Of a stretch of DNA of 9,885 bases, positions 1 to 6,816 are shown in pieces (within the stretch, counting starts at the first letter, position 1; every line of letters starts with the position of its first letter). Where the stretch lies: contig SVMP01000074.1 in NCBI GenBank assembly GCA_015067385.1, forward strand, positions 1-9,885, given 5' to 3'. The DNA is from Oscillospiraceae bacterium (lineage in GTDB: Bacteria > Bacillota > Clostridia > Oscillospirales > UBA644). The translations under genes were made by a program, and so were the position numbers. The notes beneath the pieces are model-generated. The model was not told the origin of the DNA. It did no database searches and worked only from the letters and a program-made list of their open reading frames with translations.

Positions 1-210
1 GAATGCAACTGTCCGACATGCAGAAATCATTCAAGAGCATATTTACGTCATTTGTTCAAAGCGAATGAAATGCTTGCAATGAGACTGGCAGTATCACACA
101 ACCTTTATTTCTATAACAATCTTATGAAAAACATAAGAAATGCCCTTGATAACGGAACTTATTATGATTTTTACAGTCAAAATAAGGAGATACTTGGAAA
201 GAGGATATAG
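1..210 (+). CDS. tgt: Queuine tRNA-ribosyltransferase, C-terminal end (partial)
   Basis: This is the last 69 codons of an open frame that enters from the left edge and stops at TAG 208-210. The product is tRNA-guanine transglycosylase, a cytoplasmic enzyme that swaps guanine for the queuosine precursor preQ1 at the wobble position of tRNAs with GUN anticodons. Recognition rests on the C-terminal zinc-site pattern: C-N-C-P-T-C at residues 2-7 of the visible part, followed by S-R-A-Y-L-R-H-L-F-K and A-V-S-H-N-L. The cysteines and the later His match the family's CxCxxC...H zinc ligands. The catalytic aspartates lie outside the window. The tail after the zinc site has the usual family length, so the gene appears intact at this end. 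The next gene starts 2 bp after the stop, which suggests translational coupling. Confidence 0.93.
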   Translation, partial: ECNCPTCRNHSRAYLRHLFKANEMLAMRLAVSHNLYFYNNLMKNIRNALDNGTYYDFYSQNKEILGKRI

Positions 211-212
211 AA

Positions 213-1148
213 ATGAAGAGACGACACACAAACAAACGTAACTTCAAAAAATTTATCTTATTTACCTTTACCGTTTGCTTGACATTTGCACTTTTCGCTG
301 TTAATTCAAGCGCTCAAACGGTAACCGGATTAATCGACACTTTAAAATCCTATTCTGCCGAATTTGCCAAAAGCGAAAACATCAGATATAGCTACGACAA
401 AGAAGCAAATCTTCTCACAATGTACGCAATATTAACTGCTGATAACGGCATTGAATATATTGCGGATACAGCATATGTTGATGTTGACAGAGACGGAAAC
501 TGGAAAGTCAGAACAGAAGACATGATTCCCGATCCGCTTTCTGATGAAGAAGCCAGAATACTGACGGATAAACGTCTTTGGCTCTATAAAGCAGACAAAT
601 ATGATAATACATATTTGCTTGATTTTACACAAACACCCATTAAAGATACAAGCGGAACAGAATGGTTTCCGTTACTTGATGAATTTTCAACAACATCTAA
701 ATTCACAGCTTACCTGAAAACAATTTTCACAAATTCTCTTGCAAACGATTACATAACAAACACATCGATCCGTATTTTCGGAAATGAACTTTACGATATA
801 GGCGGAAAAGTTTCAATGTATTCTTTCCATTACGAAGATTATCTTTTAGAGAAAACATTTGAATCAGATAACGGCGATTGGTGTTTTTATAAAGTCACAG
901 TGCCGATGGACAACGAAATTGGCAATCTGACGTTTGAAATAGGCTTATATTTCACAGAGGACGGATGGAGAGTATGTTATGACGGATTCGGAAAAACATC
1001 CGAAATAGCCTCATTTGTTAAAGCAGAAAAGAGGATTGATTTGGAAGACGATTCAAACCCCTCGACTTGCGACATATCATTAATATATCCTTTGATTTCA
1101 ATTTTGGCATTTTCGGGAATATTGTTTGTTTCCCAAAAGAAAAAATAA
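213..1148 (+). CDS. Secreted, probably surface-anchored protein of unknown function
   Basis: I do not recognise the 311-residue protein or any catalytic motif in it. It has a basic N-terminus (KRRHTNKRNFKK), a hydrophobic core at about 14-30 and a likely signal-peptidase site after S-S-A (34|35). Residues 36-280 are acidic, probably beta-rich and soluble. The end reads N-P-S-T-C-D (282-287), a hydrophobic stretch 288-306 and Q-K-K-K. That tripartite layout is a sortase cell-wall signal; clostridial versions are often NPxTGD, here with Cys in place of Gly. If the signal is not used, the tail would still be a C-terminal membrane anchor. The start is supported by an AGAGG site 8 bp upstream, inside the end of tgt. 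The gene probably forms an operon with tgt, a place where yajC often sits in other bacteria, although this is not YajC. A strong hairpin follows the stop by 4 bp. Confidence 0.8.
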   Translation: MKRRHTNKRNFKKFILFTFTVCLTFALFAVNSSAQTVTGLIDTLKSYSAEFAKSENIRYSYDKEANLLTMYAILTADNGIEYIADTAYVDVDRDGNWKVRTEDMIPDPLSDEEARILTDKRLWLYKADKYDNTYLLDFTQTPIKDTSGTEWFPLLDEFSTTSKFTAYLKTIFTNSLANDYITNTSIRIFGNELYDIGGKVSMYSFHYEDYLLEKTFESDNGDWCFYKVTVPMDNEIGNLTFEIGLYFTEDGWRVCYDGFGKTSEIASFVKAEKRIDLEDDSNPSTCDISLIYPLISILAFSGILFVSQKKK

Positions 1149-1152
1149 ATTC

Positions 1153-1190
1153 AGACCACCGATCATAAAATCGGTGGTCTTTGCTTGTAT
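1153..1190. terminator. Bidirectional intrinsic terminator between converging operons
   Basis: A perfect 11-bp stem (AGACCACCGAT, 1153-1163, with ATCGGTGGTCT, 1170-1180) encloses a 6-nt loop. On the plus strand it is followed by a broken T-rich run (TTGCTTGTATTT). On the minus strand the other side gives ATTTATTTTTTC, a better T tract. It lies 4 bp after the stop of the plus-strand secreted-protein gene and 33 bp past the stop of the minus-strand UroD-like gene, so it can end both transcripts. Confidence 0.85.
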
Positions 1191-1213
1191 TTCGACTGTT
1201 AATTAATATATAA

Positions 1214-2215
1214 TCAAATCGCACTGTTATTTATGATAACATCTTCTGCCCAATGCGCCCATTCGCGTTCGACACCGATGTCGTGGTAAGTCGGATAATC
1301 TTTTGCTATCCATCCGCCACCTGCTTCTCTGAAAAGACGGCACATTTCGAGCGTTCTGCTCTCAATAAATTCACGGTCACCCGTGGGAAGAACTTTCTGA
1401 ATATCAACGGGAGAATGGAAAACTACCCTGCCTGCAAATTCTTTTGCAAGAACTTCGGTCGGATATGCGTCGGGCTGGTCAAATTGGAAAACGTCAATAC
1501 CTGCATCGATGAAATCTTCCATAAACTCATAGTTGTAACCGCAAGAATGGAAAAATACACTCATACCTGCTTCATGCGCCGCATCTGCAACTTTCTTATA
1601 ATACGGTTTGAAGAGTTTTCTGAAAGAGTCGGGAGAGATGAACGTACGGTCCTGCGTTCCCCAGTCATCGCCAAGGAACCAACCGTCAAGACCGCAACCT
1701 GCGATGCTTTTAATAACTGCAACCTCATGTTCGGCAATATTGTTAATAAACTCGCAGACAGAATCAGGATCGGTTATGGTATCAGCAAGAGCGTTTGCAA
1801 TAAGACGTGCGTCACGAAGCTGAGAAAACAGAGAACTACCGAAAGCAAATACGAATTTTTCGCACTCTGCAAAATTTTCTTTTAACAACTGTTCTCGGAA
1901 ATTGGGATCGAACTTAGGAATCGGATAATTATAATCATCCCAATCCTGAATAGCACCGCGAATACATTCGCCTTTGGTTTTTCCCTCGAAACGTCCGTAG
2001 ATGTTGCCATACATATCTCTGCGTACCTCGCCGGTAAAACCGGTAATTTTTTTCAGTTCGGGATAATCGCCCCAGTTATTATACGGATTATCGGGGACAT
2101 CAATATAAACACGGGAACCTGTACCGCGAAAATCGCCCTTATCATGAAAATCATAACCAAACCTAGGAGGTTCATCATGTGCTATAAGACGCTTAACAAT
2201 CTCTTTAGAAGTCAT
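1214..2215 (-). CDS. Uroporphyrinogen decarboxylase (URO-D) family protein, methyltransferase-like
   Basis: This 333-residue cytoplasmic protein belongs to the UroD/MtaA-CmuA superfamily of TIM-barrel enzymes. Visible signatures in order are G-D-D-W-G-T-Q (182-188) and then I-S-P-D-S-F-R-K (193-200). Next come F-F-H-S-C-G (221-226) with D-A-G-I-D-V, V-F-H-S-P-V-D-I-Q-K-V-L-P (265-277), and a Gly-rich G-G-G-W-I (299-303) before Y-H-D-I (310-313). In corrinoid methyltransferases of this family zinc is held by H-x-C...C. Here H223-x-C225 is present, but no Cys lies near the Gly-rich C-terminal segment, where Asp306 or His311 sits instead. It is therefore unlikely to be the heme-pathway HemE, and a methyltransferase role is possible but unproven. 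An AGGTG site lies 7 bp before ATG. It follows SBP1 by 66 bp with no terminator between, so it is probably co-transcribed with that receptor. No corrinoid protein is encoded in the window. Confidence 0.85.
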   Translation of the reverse strand: MTSKEIVKRLIAHDEPPRFGYDFHDKGDFRGTGSRVYIDVPDNPYNNWGDYPELKKITGFTGEVRRDMYGNIYGRFEGKTKGECIRGAIQDWDDYNYPIPKFDPNFREQLLKENFAECEKFVFAFGSSLFSQLRDARLIANALADTITDPDSVCEFINNIAEHEVAVIKSIAGCGLDGWFLGDDWGTQDRTFISPDSFRKLFKPYYKKVADAAHEAGMSVFFHSCGYNYEFMEDFIDAGIDVFQFDQPDAYPTEVLAKEFAGRVVFHSPVDIQKVLPTGDREFIESRTLEMCRLFREAGGGWIAKDYPTYHDIGVEREWAHWAEDVIINNSAI

Positions 2216-2281
2216 AGGACATCACCTTTTAACTTTTAATATTTTTCTATATAAATCATTGTTAATGTTTGATAAATCGTT
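2216..2281 (-). other. Gap between SBP1 and the UroD-like gene
   Basis: These 66 AT-rich bases hold the Shine-Dalgarno site of the UroD-like gene (AGGTG, 2223-2227). I see no stable hairpin and no convincing promoter; the best -35/-10 pairs, such as TTAACA with TATTAA at 18 bp, are weak. There is no room for a cobalamin riboswitch. This favours read-through from SBP1, so that both genes share its promoter. Confidence 0.5.
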
Positions 2282-3697
2282 TTATTCGTACAATTCATTG
2301 ATCGTTTTATAAACGGGGAGAACGTACTGTTCAATAAGAGAAGAATGTTGATCTCGAATAGAATCGAGATACTCTACGGGAGTTTTTGTATTACTATGCA
2401 TTCCCATTATTTGACCTTGGATTCCATGAAGGAAATCGAAGTAAAATGTATGATCTTTATCAGTAATTGAAGTAAAGAATTCAGCGTCACGATCATCATG
2501 GAAATAATTTCTTGTAAGGTAATCAAGAACTGCTTCTTTTGTTTCATAACCTTCAAAAGGTTCATAAATATAATCTAAAACAAGGGCAGATTGTTCCGGA
2601 TCGTCAACAGAAATCGGAATAGAAACAACAAAGTCGGCTGATTCAAAGCTTGTTTTAAATGTACCGGGTTCAACATTAGGACCGGATGGGAAAGGAACTA
2701 TACCAAAATCATCAAGATTATAAGCAACAGAACTTGTTCCCGAAAGAACCTGATAAGCATCAATAAGAGCCATAACACCGTTACCGTCATTCAGATTATC
2801 TTCTGTGACAGTAGAGCCGACATACATAATGTTATTACCTGTCGGACCGGTCATCCATTCATAAACTTGTTCGAGAGCAACAAGAACATTGGAAGAGAAC
2901 AAACCCATATCGTATGTTCCATCATCGTTAATTGTTACAAGTTCTCCACCATTCGAAAATGAAGCTGTACGGTAAAGCCAACCGTCACCTGAAGTTATAA
3001 ACGAATAAACATAATCTCCCGAATTATTTGTATGTGCGTAATTCAAAAGACAATCAGTAAAAGTAGAATAGATCCAATTATCATTTTCAAAATAGTCTCT
3101 GGGATCGACTAAGCCCAAAGTTCTTATCATAGACTCATTAACGGCGATTATACCCGTAGGGGAGTTTTCAGCCTTAAGCGGGTGTTGTACAGGAACAACG
3201 CCATACAATGCACCATTCCACATCATAGGAGAAAGAAGATATCTACTACCCCATTTTTCTTCATTCGTGGCATTAATATTTTCAAGAATCGAAAGGTCGT
3301 AAAAAATACCCGATATAGCATAATTGGTAAGTGAATATGATTCATCCTGGATAAAATCAAAAGTACGTTCGCCGGTAGCAACAGTATAATATGCAGACTG
3401 AGCAGCATCCGATTCATATCTAATTTCAATTTTACAGTTTAACTTATTTTCGACATCATCCAGACGCTTTGCCGCAAGATCGGCAAATTCGGTTGTATTG
3501 ATGTAACCGAGCGTTGAATCCGCACCTTCAAAGAAATACGATTGCTCCATACCATAGACAAAAGTTTTACCGAGAAGATCAATATCACCAGATACCCTTG
3601 AATTATATTCCGGAATAATTTCTTCTTCGGAAGCAGCACATGACATAATTGTAAGAGTAAAAACCAAACACATTAGAATCGCTATAATTTTCTTCAT
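2282..3697 (-). CDS. SBP1: extracellular solute-binding lipoprotein, sugar ABC-transporter type
   Basis: This 471-residue receptor should be lipid-anchored outside the membrane, binding a solute (probably a carbohydrate) for an ABC importer. The signal peptide runs 1-19 with lipobox I-M-S-C and lipidated Cys20, followed by an acidic linker (EEEIIPEY). Array-wide motifs are G-Y-I-N-T-T-E-F-A-D-L-A-A-K-R (64-78), N-C (87-88), M-W-N-G (159-162), D-P-R-D-Y (198-202), F-G-I-V-P-F-P-S-G-P-N (331-341) and P-F-E-G-Y-E-T-K-E (380-388). The start was set at 3697, not 3715, because AAAGGAA lies 8 bp before the inner ATG and overlaps the codons after the outer one. It lacks the Cys of the C-I-P-I-T motif found in SBP2-5, having S-I-P-I-S (359-363). 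Codons 1-27 match those of SBP2 almost exactly, yet the mature part has diverged: 71 of 130 residues are identical over 79-208 by my hand count. It has its own near-consensus promoter and probably also drives the UroD-like gene. Substrate unknown. Confidence 0.88.
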   Translation of the reverse strand: MKKIIAILMCLVFTLTIMSCAASEEEIIPEYNSRVSGDIDLLGKTFVYGMEQSYFFEGADSTLGYINTTEFADLAAKRLDDVENKLNCKIEIRYESDAAQSAYYTVATGERTFDFIQDESYSLTNYAISGIFYDLSILENINATNEEKWGSRYLLSPMMWNGALYGVVPVQHPLKAENSPTGIIAVNESMIRTLGLVDPRDYFENDNWIYSTFTDCLLNYAHTNNSGDYVYSFITSGDGWLYRTASFSNGGELVTINDDGTYDMGLFSSNVLVALEQVYEWMTGPTGNNIMYVGSTVTEDNLNDGNGVMALIDAYQVLSGTSSVAYNLDDFGIVPFPSGPNVEPGTFKTSFESADFVVSIPISVDDPEQSALVLDYIYEPFEGYETKEAVLDYLTRNYFHDDRDAEFFTSITDKDHTFYFDFLHGIQGQIMGMHSNTKTPVEYLDSIRDQHSSLIEQYVLPVYKTINELYE

Positions 3698-3705
3698 ATA
3701 AAATC

Positions 3706-3712
3706 TTCCTTT
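3706..3712 (-). promoter_or_regulatory. Ribosome binding site deciding the SBP1 start
   Basis: On the minus strand AAAGGAA stands 8 bp before the ATG at 3697. The alternative ATG at 3715 would put this site inside the coding sequence and has no purine-rich site of its own, so the inner start, which begins the signal peptide directly with MKK, is chosen. Confidence 0.75.
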
Positions 3713-3735
3713 CATTTATTGATTTATCCATCTAA

Positions 3736-3764
3736 AGTATATCATATTTGCAACATTATGTCAA
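3736..3764 (-). promoter_or_regulatory. Sigma-A type promoter of SBP1 (and the UroD-like gene)
   Basis: On the minus strand the -35 box is TTGACA (3759-3764), the spacer is 17 bp, and the -10 box is TATACT (3736-3741). That is a perfect -35 and a 5/6 match at -10. An AT-rich stretch (AAAATTATT) lies just upstream and could act as an UP element. A start point near 3729 would give a 5' UTR of about 30 nt, too short for a riboswitch. No clear operator palindrome was seen. Confidence 0.85.
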
Positions 3765-3792
3765 CAATAATTTTCAAATACAAGGATTTGAA

Positions 3793-3823
3793 CAAAAAAG
3801 AGCAGACAAAAAATCTGCTCTTT
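3793..3823 (-). terminator. Intrinsic terminator of SBP2
   Basis: A 10-bp stem (AAAGAGCAGA, 3797-3806, with TCTGCTCTTT, 3814-3823) has a 7-nt loop. On the minus strand it is followed by a TTTTTT run. It begins 14 bp past the SBP2 stop and lies just upstream of the SBP1 promoter, which separates the two transcripts. Confidence 0.88.
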
Positions 3824-3837
3824 AAGGAATATAAATT

Positions 3838-5232
3838 TTATTCGTACAACTCTGCAATGGTTTGATATTGAGGAAGAATATATTTTTCGGTATTTGTATA
3901 TTGAAGATTTTCTGCACCCTGAAGAACTTCTGTTGCACTTCTGGTAGTAATATCACCAAAAAATCCGGAAAGAGAATGGGCGTGGTCAATATAAACTGCA
4001 TGATCTTTATCGGAAAGTTCGAAGAAAAATTTAGAATCACGTTCATCAAGGAAATAGTTTCGAGAAAGATATTCTATAACGGATTCATCTGTTTCATATC
4101 CTTCAAACGATTCGTAGATAGCATCGATAATAAGAGCAGATGCTTCGGCATCAGGTGCAGTTAACGGAATACAGATCGTGAAATCGGCTGCTTCATAAAA
4201 AGATTTATACCAGCCGGGTTCAGCATTCGGTCCTGAGGGGAAGGGAACTATACCGAAATTATCGACATTATATGCAACGGATGTTGTACCTGAAAGAATC
4301 TGATAAGCATCAATAAGGCCGAGGACACTTTGTCCCGAAACAAACTGGTCAAGACCGCCTTCTATAATATTTGATGCAGTAGGACCGTTCCACCATTCGA
4401 AAGTCTGATTAAATGCTTCGAGTGCAGTATCGGAATAAAATCCGAGAGAAAAAGCTCCGTCATCTTTGATAGTCAAGTATTCATCACCGTTAGAAAGAGC
4501 CATACCTCTTGTAAACCAACCGCGGCTCGCCGCCAAAGAATAAACTTTATCACCGGAAAGATTGTTAAAGGTATAATTAGTTAAAACATTCGTAAAAGTA
4601 TCATATGTCCATTCGCCGTTTTCATAATAATCTCTTGGGTCTGTCTGACCGAGAGTAGCAATATGATTCTCATTTACAGCAAAGACACTGGACATTGAAT
4701 TCTGAGTTCTTAAAGGATGAAGCGCAGGAATTACACCATATATTCCACCGTTCCACATTGTTGAAGCAAGAAGGTATCTGTTTCCCCATTTTTCCTCATT
4801 AGTTGCGTCTATGTTATCGAGGGAAGCAAGATCAGTAAAAATATTAGCTATAACATAATCAACAAGGAAAAAAGATTCTTCCTGAATAAAGTCGAACTCA
4901 TAATCACTTGTTAAAACAGAATGATACGCTGCTTCCCCTGCTCTGGTAACATATTTCATTTCAATAGAACAGTTGTATCGGTCTTCTACCTCTTCAAGAC
5001 GTTTTGCGGCAAGGTCGGCAAATTCCGTAGTATTAATGTAGCCCAAGGTAGAATCTGCACCCTCAAAGAAATAGTCTTGAACCATTCCGTAAATAAAAGT
5101 TTTACCGTCAAGGTCAATTTGATCGGATACATTTGAATCATAATCAGGAACTATTTCTTCTTCGGAAGCAGCGCATGACATGATTGTAAGTGTAAAAACC
5201 AAACACATTAGAATCGCTATAATTTTCTTCAT
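3838..5232 (-). CDS. SBP2: extracellular solute-binding lipoprotein, sugar ABC-transporter type
   Basis: This 464-residue lipoprotein receptor is of the same family as SBP1. Signal peptide 1-19 is identical to that of SBP1, with Cys20 as the lipid site. Motifs are G-Y-I-N-T-T-E-F-A-D-L-A-A-K-R (64-78), N-C (87-88), M-W-N-G (159-162), D-P-R-D-Y-Y-E-N-G-E-W (198-208), F-G-I-V-P-F-P-S-G-P-N (326-336), C-I-P-L-T (354-358) and S-F-E-G-Y-E-T-D-E (375-383). The start at 5232 rather than 5250 follows the AAAGGAA site 8 bp upstream. Despite sharing promoter and leader with SBP1, residues 79-208 are closer to SBP3 (79/130 identical) than to SBP1 (71/130) by hand count, so the gene looks mosaic. It is flanked by its own promoter and terminator and is probably monocistronic. 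The segments at about 285-300 and 415-445 differ from its paralogues in length and sequence. Ligand unknown; a carbohydrate is inferred only from the family. Confidence 0.88.
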   Translation of the reverse strand: MKKIIAILMCLVFTLTIMSCAASEEEIVPDYDSNVSDQIDLDGKTFIYGMVQDYFFEGADSTLGYINTTEFADLAAKRLEEVEDRYNCSIEMKYVTRAGEAAYHSVLTSDYEFDFIQEESFFLVDYVIANIFTDLASLDNIDATNEEKWGNRYLLASTMWNGGIYGVIPALHPLRTQNSMSSVFAVNENHIATLGQTDPRDYYENGEWTYDTFTNVLTNYTFNNLSGDKVYSLAASRGWFTRGMALSNGDEYLTIKDDGAFSLGFYSDTALEAFNQTFEWWNGPTASNIIEGGLDQFVSGQSVLGLIDAYQILSGTTSVAYNVDNFGIVPFPSGPNAEPGWYKSFYEAADFTICIPLTAPDAEASALIIDAIYESFEGYETDESVIEYLSRNYFLDERDSKFFFELSDKDHAVYIDHAHSLSGFFGDITTRSATEVLQGAENLQYTNTEKYILPQYQTIAELYE

Positions 5233-5240
5233 ATGAAATT

Positions 5241-5247
5241 TTCCTTT
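5241..5247 (-). promoter_or_regulatory. Ribosome binding site deciding the SBP2 start
   Basis: AAAGGAA on the minus strand stands 8 bp before the ATG at 5232. As in SBP1, an outer in-frame ATG at 5250 lies upstream of this site and has no site of its own. Confidence 0.72.
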
Positions 5248-5270
5248 CATTTATTGATTTATCCATCTAA

Positions 5271-5299
5271 AGTATATCATATTTGCAACATTATGTCAA
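5271..5299 (-). promoter_or_regulatory. Sigma-A type promoter of SBP2
   Basis: The -35 box TTGACA (5294-5299), 17-bp spacer and -10 box TATACT (5271-5276) are the same as in the SBP1 promoter, including spacer sequence and the AT-rich upstream stretch. SBP1 and SBP2 should therefore respond to the same signals. The predicted 5' UTR is about 30 nt. Confidence 0.85.
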
Positions 5300-5328
5300 C
5301 AATAATTTTCAAATATAAAGATTTGTAA

Positions 5329-5359
5329 CAAAAAAGAGAGCAGATATAATATCTGCTCT
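5329..5359 (-). terminator. Intrinsic terminator of the SBP4-SBP3 operon
   Basis: The stem AGAGCAGAT (5337-5345) pairs with ATCTGCTCT (5351-5359) around a 5-nt loop. On the minus strand a TTTTT run follows. The hairpin starts 11 bp past the SBP3 stop. It is clearly related in sequence to the SBP2 terminator. Confidence 0.88.
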
Positions 5360-5369
5360 TTTAAAAATA

Positions 5370-6785
5370 TTAATTTCCGTAAAGTTCAAGAACAGTTTTG
5401 CTTCTCGGAAGAAGATGTTCTTCTGCACGAAGATACATTGACTCTTCTTTTGCTTCAAGGACTTCAAGGGGCTTCTTATCGCCTGCAAGGTGCGGCCATA
5501 TATCATCATACATACCGTCCATGGAAGGGAAATAGTAAGCATGTTCGATATCCGACAAAGAATAGAAATATTCAGCATCACGCTTATCAAGGAAGTAGTT
5601 ATTGTAAAGATAATCAATAATGCTTTCTTTAGTTTCATAACCTTCAAAAGGTTCATAAAGTGCATCTATAACAAAAGCTGTTTCTTCAACATTTGTTTCT
5701 GTTATCGGGATACAGAGAGTAAAGTCCGCAGCATCATAGAAAGATTTAAAAGAACGAGGTTCTGCATCCGGACCTGTCGGGAAAGGAACGATACCGAAAT
5801 TATCAAGAGCATATGCAATAGAGTCTGTGCCTGAAAGGACCTGATAAGCATCGAGCATACCGATAACAGCAAGTCCCGATTTAAGATAATCACGACCGCA
5901 ATCTTTATAATCGAGGTGGATGTTTGCAGCAGTAGGTCCGTTCAACCATTCATAAACCTGGTTAAATGCTTCAAGAGATGCTTCGCTGAAAATACCAAGA
6001 TCAAAAGTTCCGTCTTCATGGACTGTGATATATTCACCGCCATTAGAAAAGGCAGCAGCCATAGGCAGTCTGTCTCCTGATGTAACCAAAGAATATATCT
6101 GCTCTCCGCCGAGAGAAGTGAGAGTATAATCGGAAAGTACACGAGTGAAAGTATCCCAAGTCCATTCGCCGTTTTCATAATAGTCTCTGGGGTCAACCTC
6201 ACCGAGAGATTGAATATGCTGTTCGTTGATACCGAGAACGCTGCCCATGGAGTTCTGAGTACGGAGAGGATGAGCTGCGGGGATTACACCGTAAATCTCA
6301 CCGTCCCACATTGTTGAATAGAGCATATTTCTGTTGCCCCATTTTGCTTCGTCGGTAACATCAAGGCTGTCAACGGTTGCAAGGTCAACAAAAATTCGCA
6401 TAGGAACATATGAAAGAAGCCAGTATGTTTCTTCCTGAATGATGTCGATAGTACATTCACCGGAAATAACATCCTTATAAGCAGCATCGCCTGCTCTGGG
6501 AACATATTTAAATTCGATAGTACAGTTATGTTTATCCTGAACATCTTTTATTCTTTTAGCAGCAAGATCCGCAAATTCGGTAGTGTTTATGTAACCAAGA
6601 GTTGAATCTGCACCTTCGAAGAAATAGTCCTGAACCATGGCGAATACAAAATTTTTGCCATCAAGATCAACATCGCCTTCAACGCCGCCGAATTCCGGAA
6701 CAATTTCTTCCTGATTTTCGGTTGCACAGGAAACACATCCGAAAAGGAACAAACAACAAAGAAGAATTGCCAATATTTTTTTCAT
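5370..6785 (-). CDS. SBP3: extracellular solute-binding lipoprotein, sugar ABC-transporter type
   Basis: This 471-residue lipoprotein receptor is the second gene of a two-gene operon. The N-terminus MKKILAILL is followed by Cys-rich F-G-C-V-S-C; either Cys17 (L-F-G-C, the better lipobox) or Cys20 (aligned with the paralogues) may be lipidated. Motifs are G-Y-I-N-T-T-E-F-A-D-L-A-A-K-R (64-78), N-C (87-88), M-W-D-G (159-162), D-P-R-D-Y-Y-E-N-G-E-W-T-W-D (198-211), F-G-I-V-P-F-P-T-G-P-D (330-340), C-I-P-I-T (358-362) and P-F-E-G-Y-E-T-K-E (379-387). AGGAGG lies 7 bp before ATG, the strongest Shine-Dalgarno site of the array. Only 31 bp separate it from SBP4, with no promoter or hairpin, so translation depends on a shared message. 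It is closest to SBP4 (85/130 identical over 79-208 by hand count). The segment around 288-303 (HLDYKDCGRDYLKSG region) is longer than in SBP2 and probably shapes ligand choice. Substrate unknown. Confidence 0.88.
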   Translation of the reverse strand: MKKILAILLCCLFLFGCVSCATENQEEIVPEFGGVEGDVDLDGKNFVFAMVQDYFFEGADSTLGYINTTEFADLAAKRIKDVQDKHNCTIEFKYVPRAGDAAYKDVISGECTIDIIQEETYWLLSYVPMRIFVDLATVDSLDVTDEAKWGNRNMLYSTMWDGEIYGVIPAAHPLRTQNSMGSVLGINEQHIQSLGEVDPRDYYENGEWTWDTFTRVLSDYTLTSLGGEQIYSLVTSGDRLPMAAAFSNGGEYITVHEDGTFDLGIFSEASLEAFNQVYEWLNGPTAANIHLDYKDCGRDYLKSGLAVIGMLDAYQVLSGTDSIAYALDNFGIVPFPTGPDAEPRSFKSFYDAADFTLCIPITETNVEETAFVIDALYEPFEGYETKESIIDYLYNNYFLDKRDAEYFYSLSDIEHAYYFPSMDGMYDDIWPHLAGDKKPLEVLEAKEESMYLRAEEHLLPRSKTVLELYGN

Positions 6786-6816
6786 GGGAACGCCTCCTAC
6801 GTCAATATTTAATAAA

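Larger units (their letters stand above)
3618..3780 (-). repeat. Copy A of the promoter/leader/signal-peptide module (SBP1)
   Basis: This 163-bp stretch matches 5153-5315 without gaps at an offset of 1535 bp, with five differences (3638, 3647, 3656, 3700, 3705). The part from 3706 to 3780, covering RBS, 5' UTR, -10, -35 and upstream AT-rich sequence, is identical over 75 bp. Weaker similarity continues through the neighbouring terminator hairpin to about 3823. The module therefore spans the control region and codons 1-27. Confidence 0.92.
5153..5315 (-). repeat. Copy B of the promoter/leader/signal-peptide module (SBP2)
   Basis: This is the partner of 3618-3780: 158 of 163 positions are identical, and 5241-5315 is a perfect match to 3706-3780. 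The similarity covers codons 1-27, RBS, 5' UTR and promoter. With small insertions it continues into the terminator hairpin of the gene upstream, up to about 5360. Confidence 0.92.

Noticed and set aside
1253..1885. 210-codon open frame on the plus strand, opposite the UroD-like gene
   Set aside because: It lies wholly antisense to a gene with clear family motifs, has no Shine-Dalgarno site and no recognisable protein character; it is a by-product of the codon use of the real gene.
2216..2281. Cobalamin riboswitch ahead of the UroD-like gene
   Set aside because: Only 66 AT-rich bases are available, with no stable stems, which is far too short for this class.
3742..3772. Operator palindrome around ACATAATGT near the -35 of SBP1 and SBP2
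   Set aside because: The perfect symmetry covers only nine bases and does not extend; with two identical copies there is no independent conservation to support it.
3716..3837. Small RNA or insertion-sequence ends in the duplicated intergenic regions
   Set aside because: The repeated sequence is fully explained by a terminator, a promoter and a leader; there are no inverted terminal repeats, target-site duplications or transposase fragments.
6786..6816. Promoter or terminator between SBP4 and SBP3
   Set aside because: A TTGACG sequence is present but too close to the start codon to have a -10, and there is no hairpin; the gap only holds the AGGAGG site.
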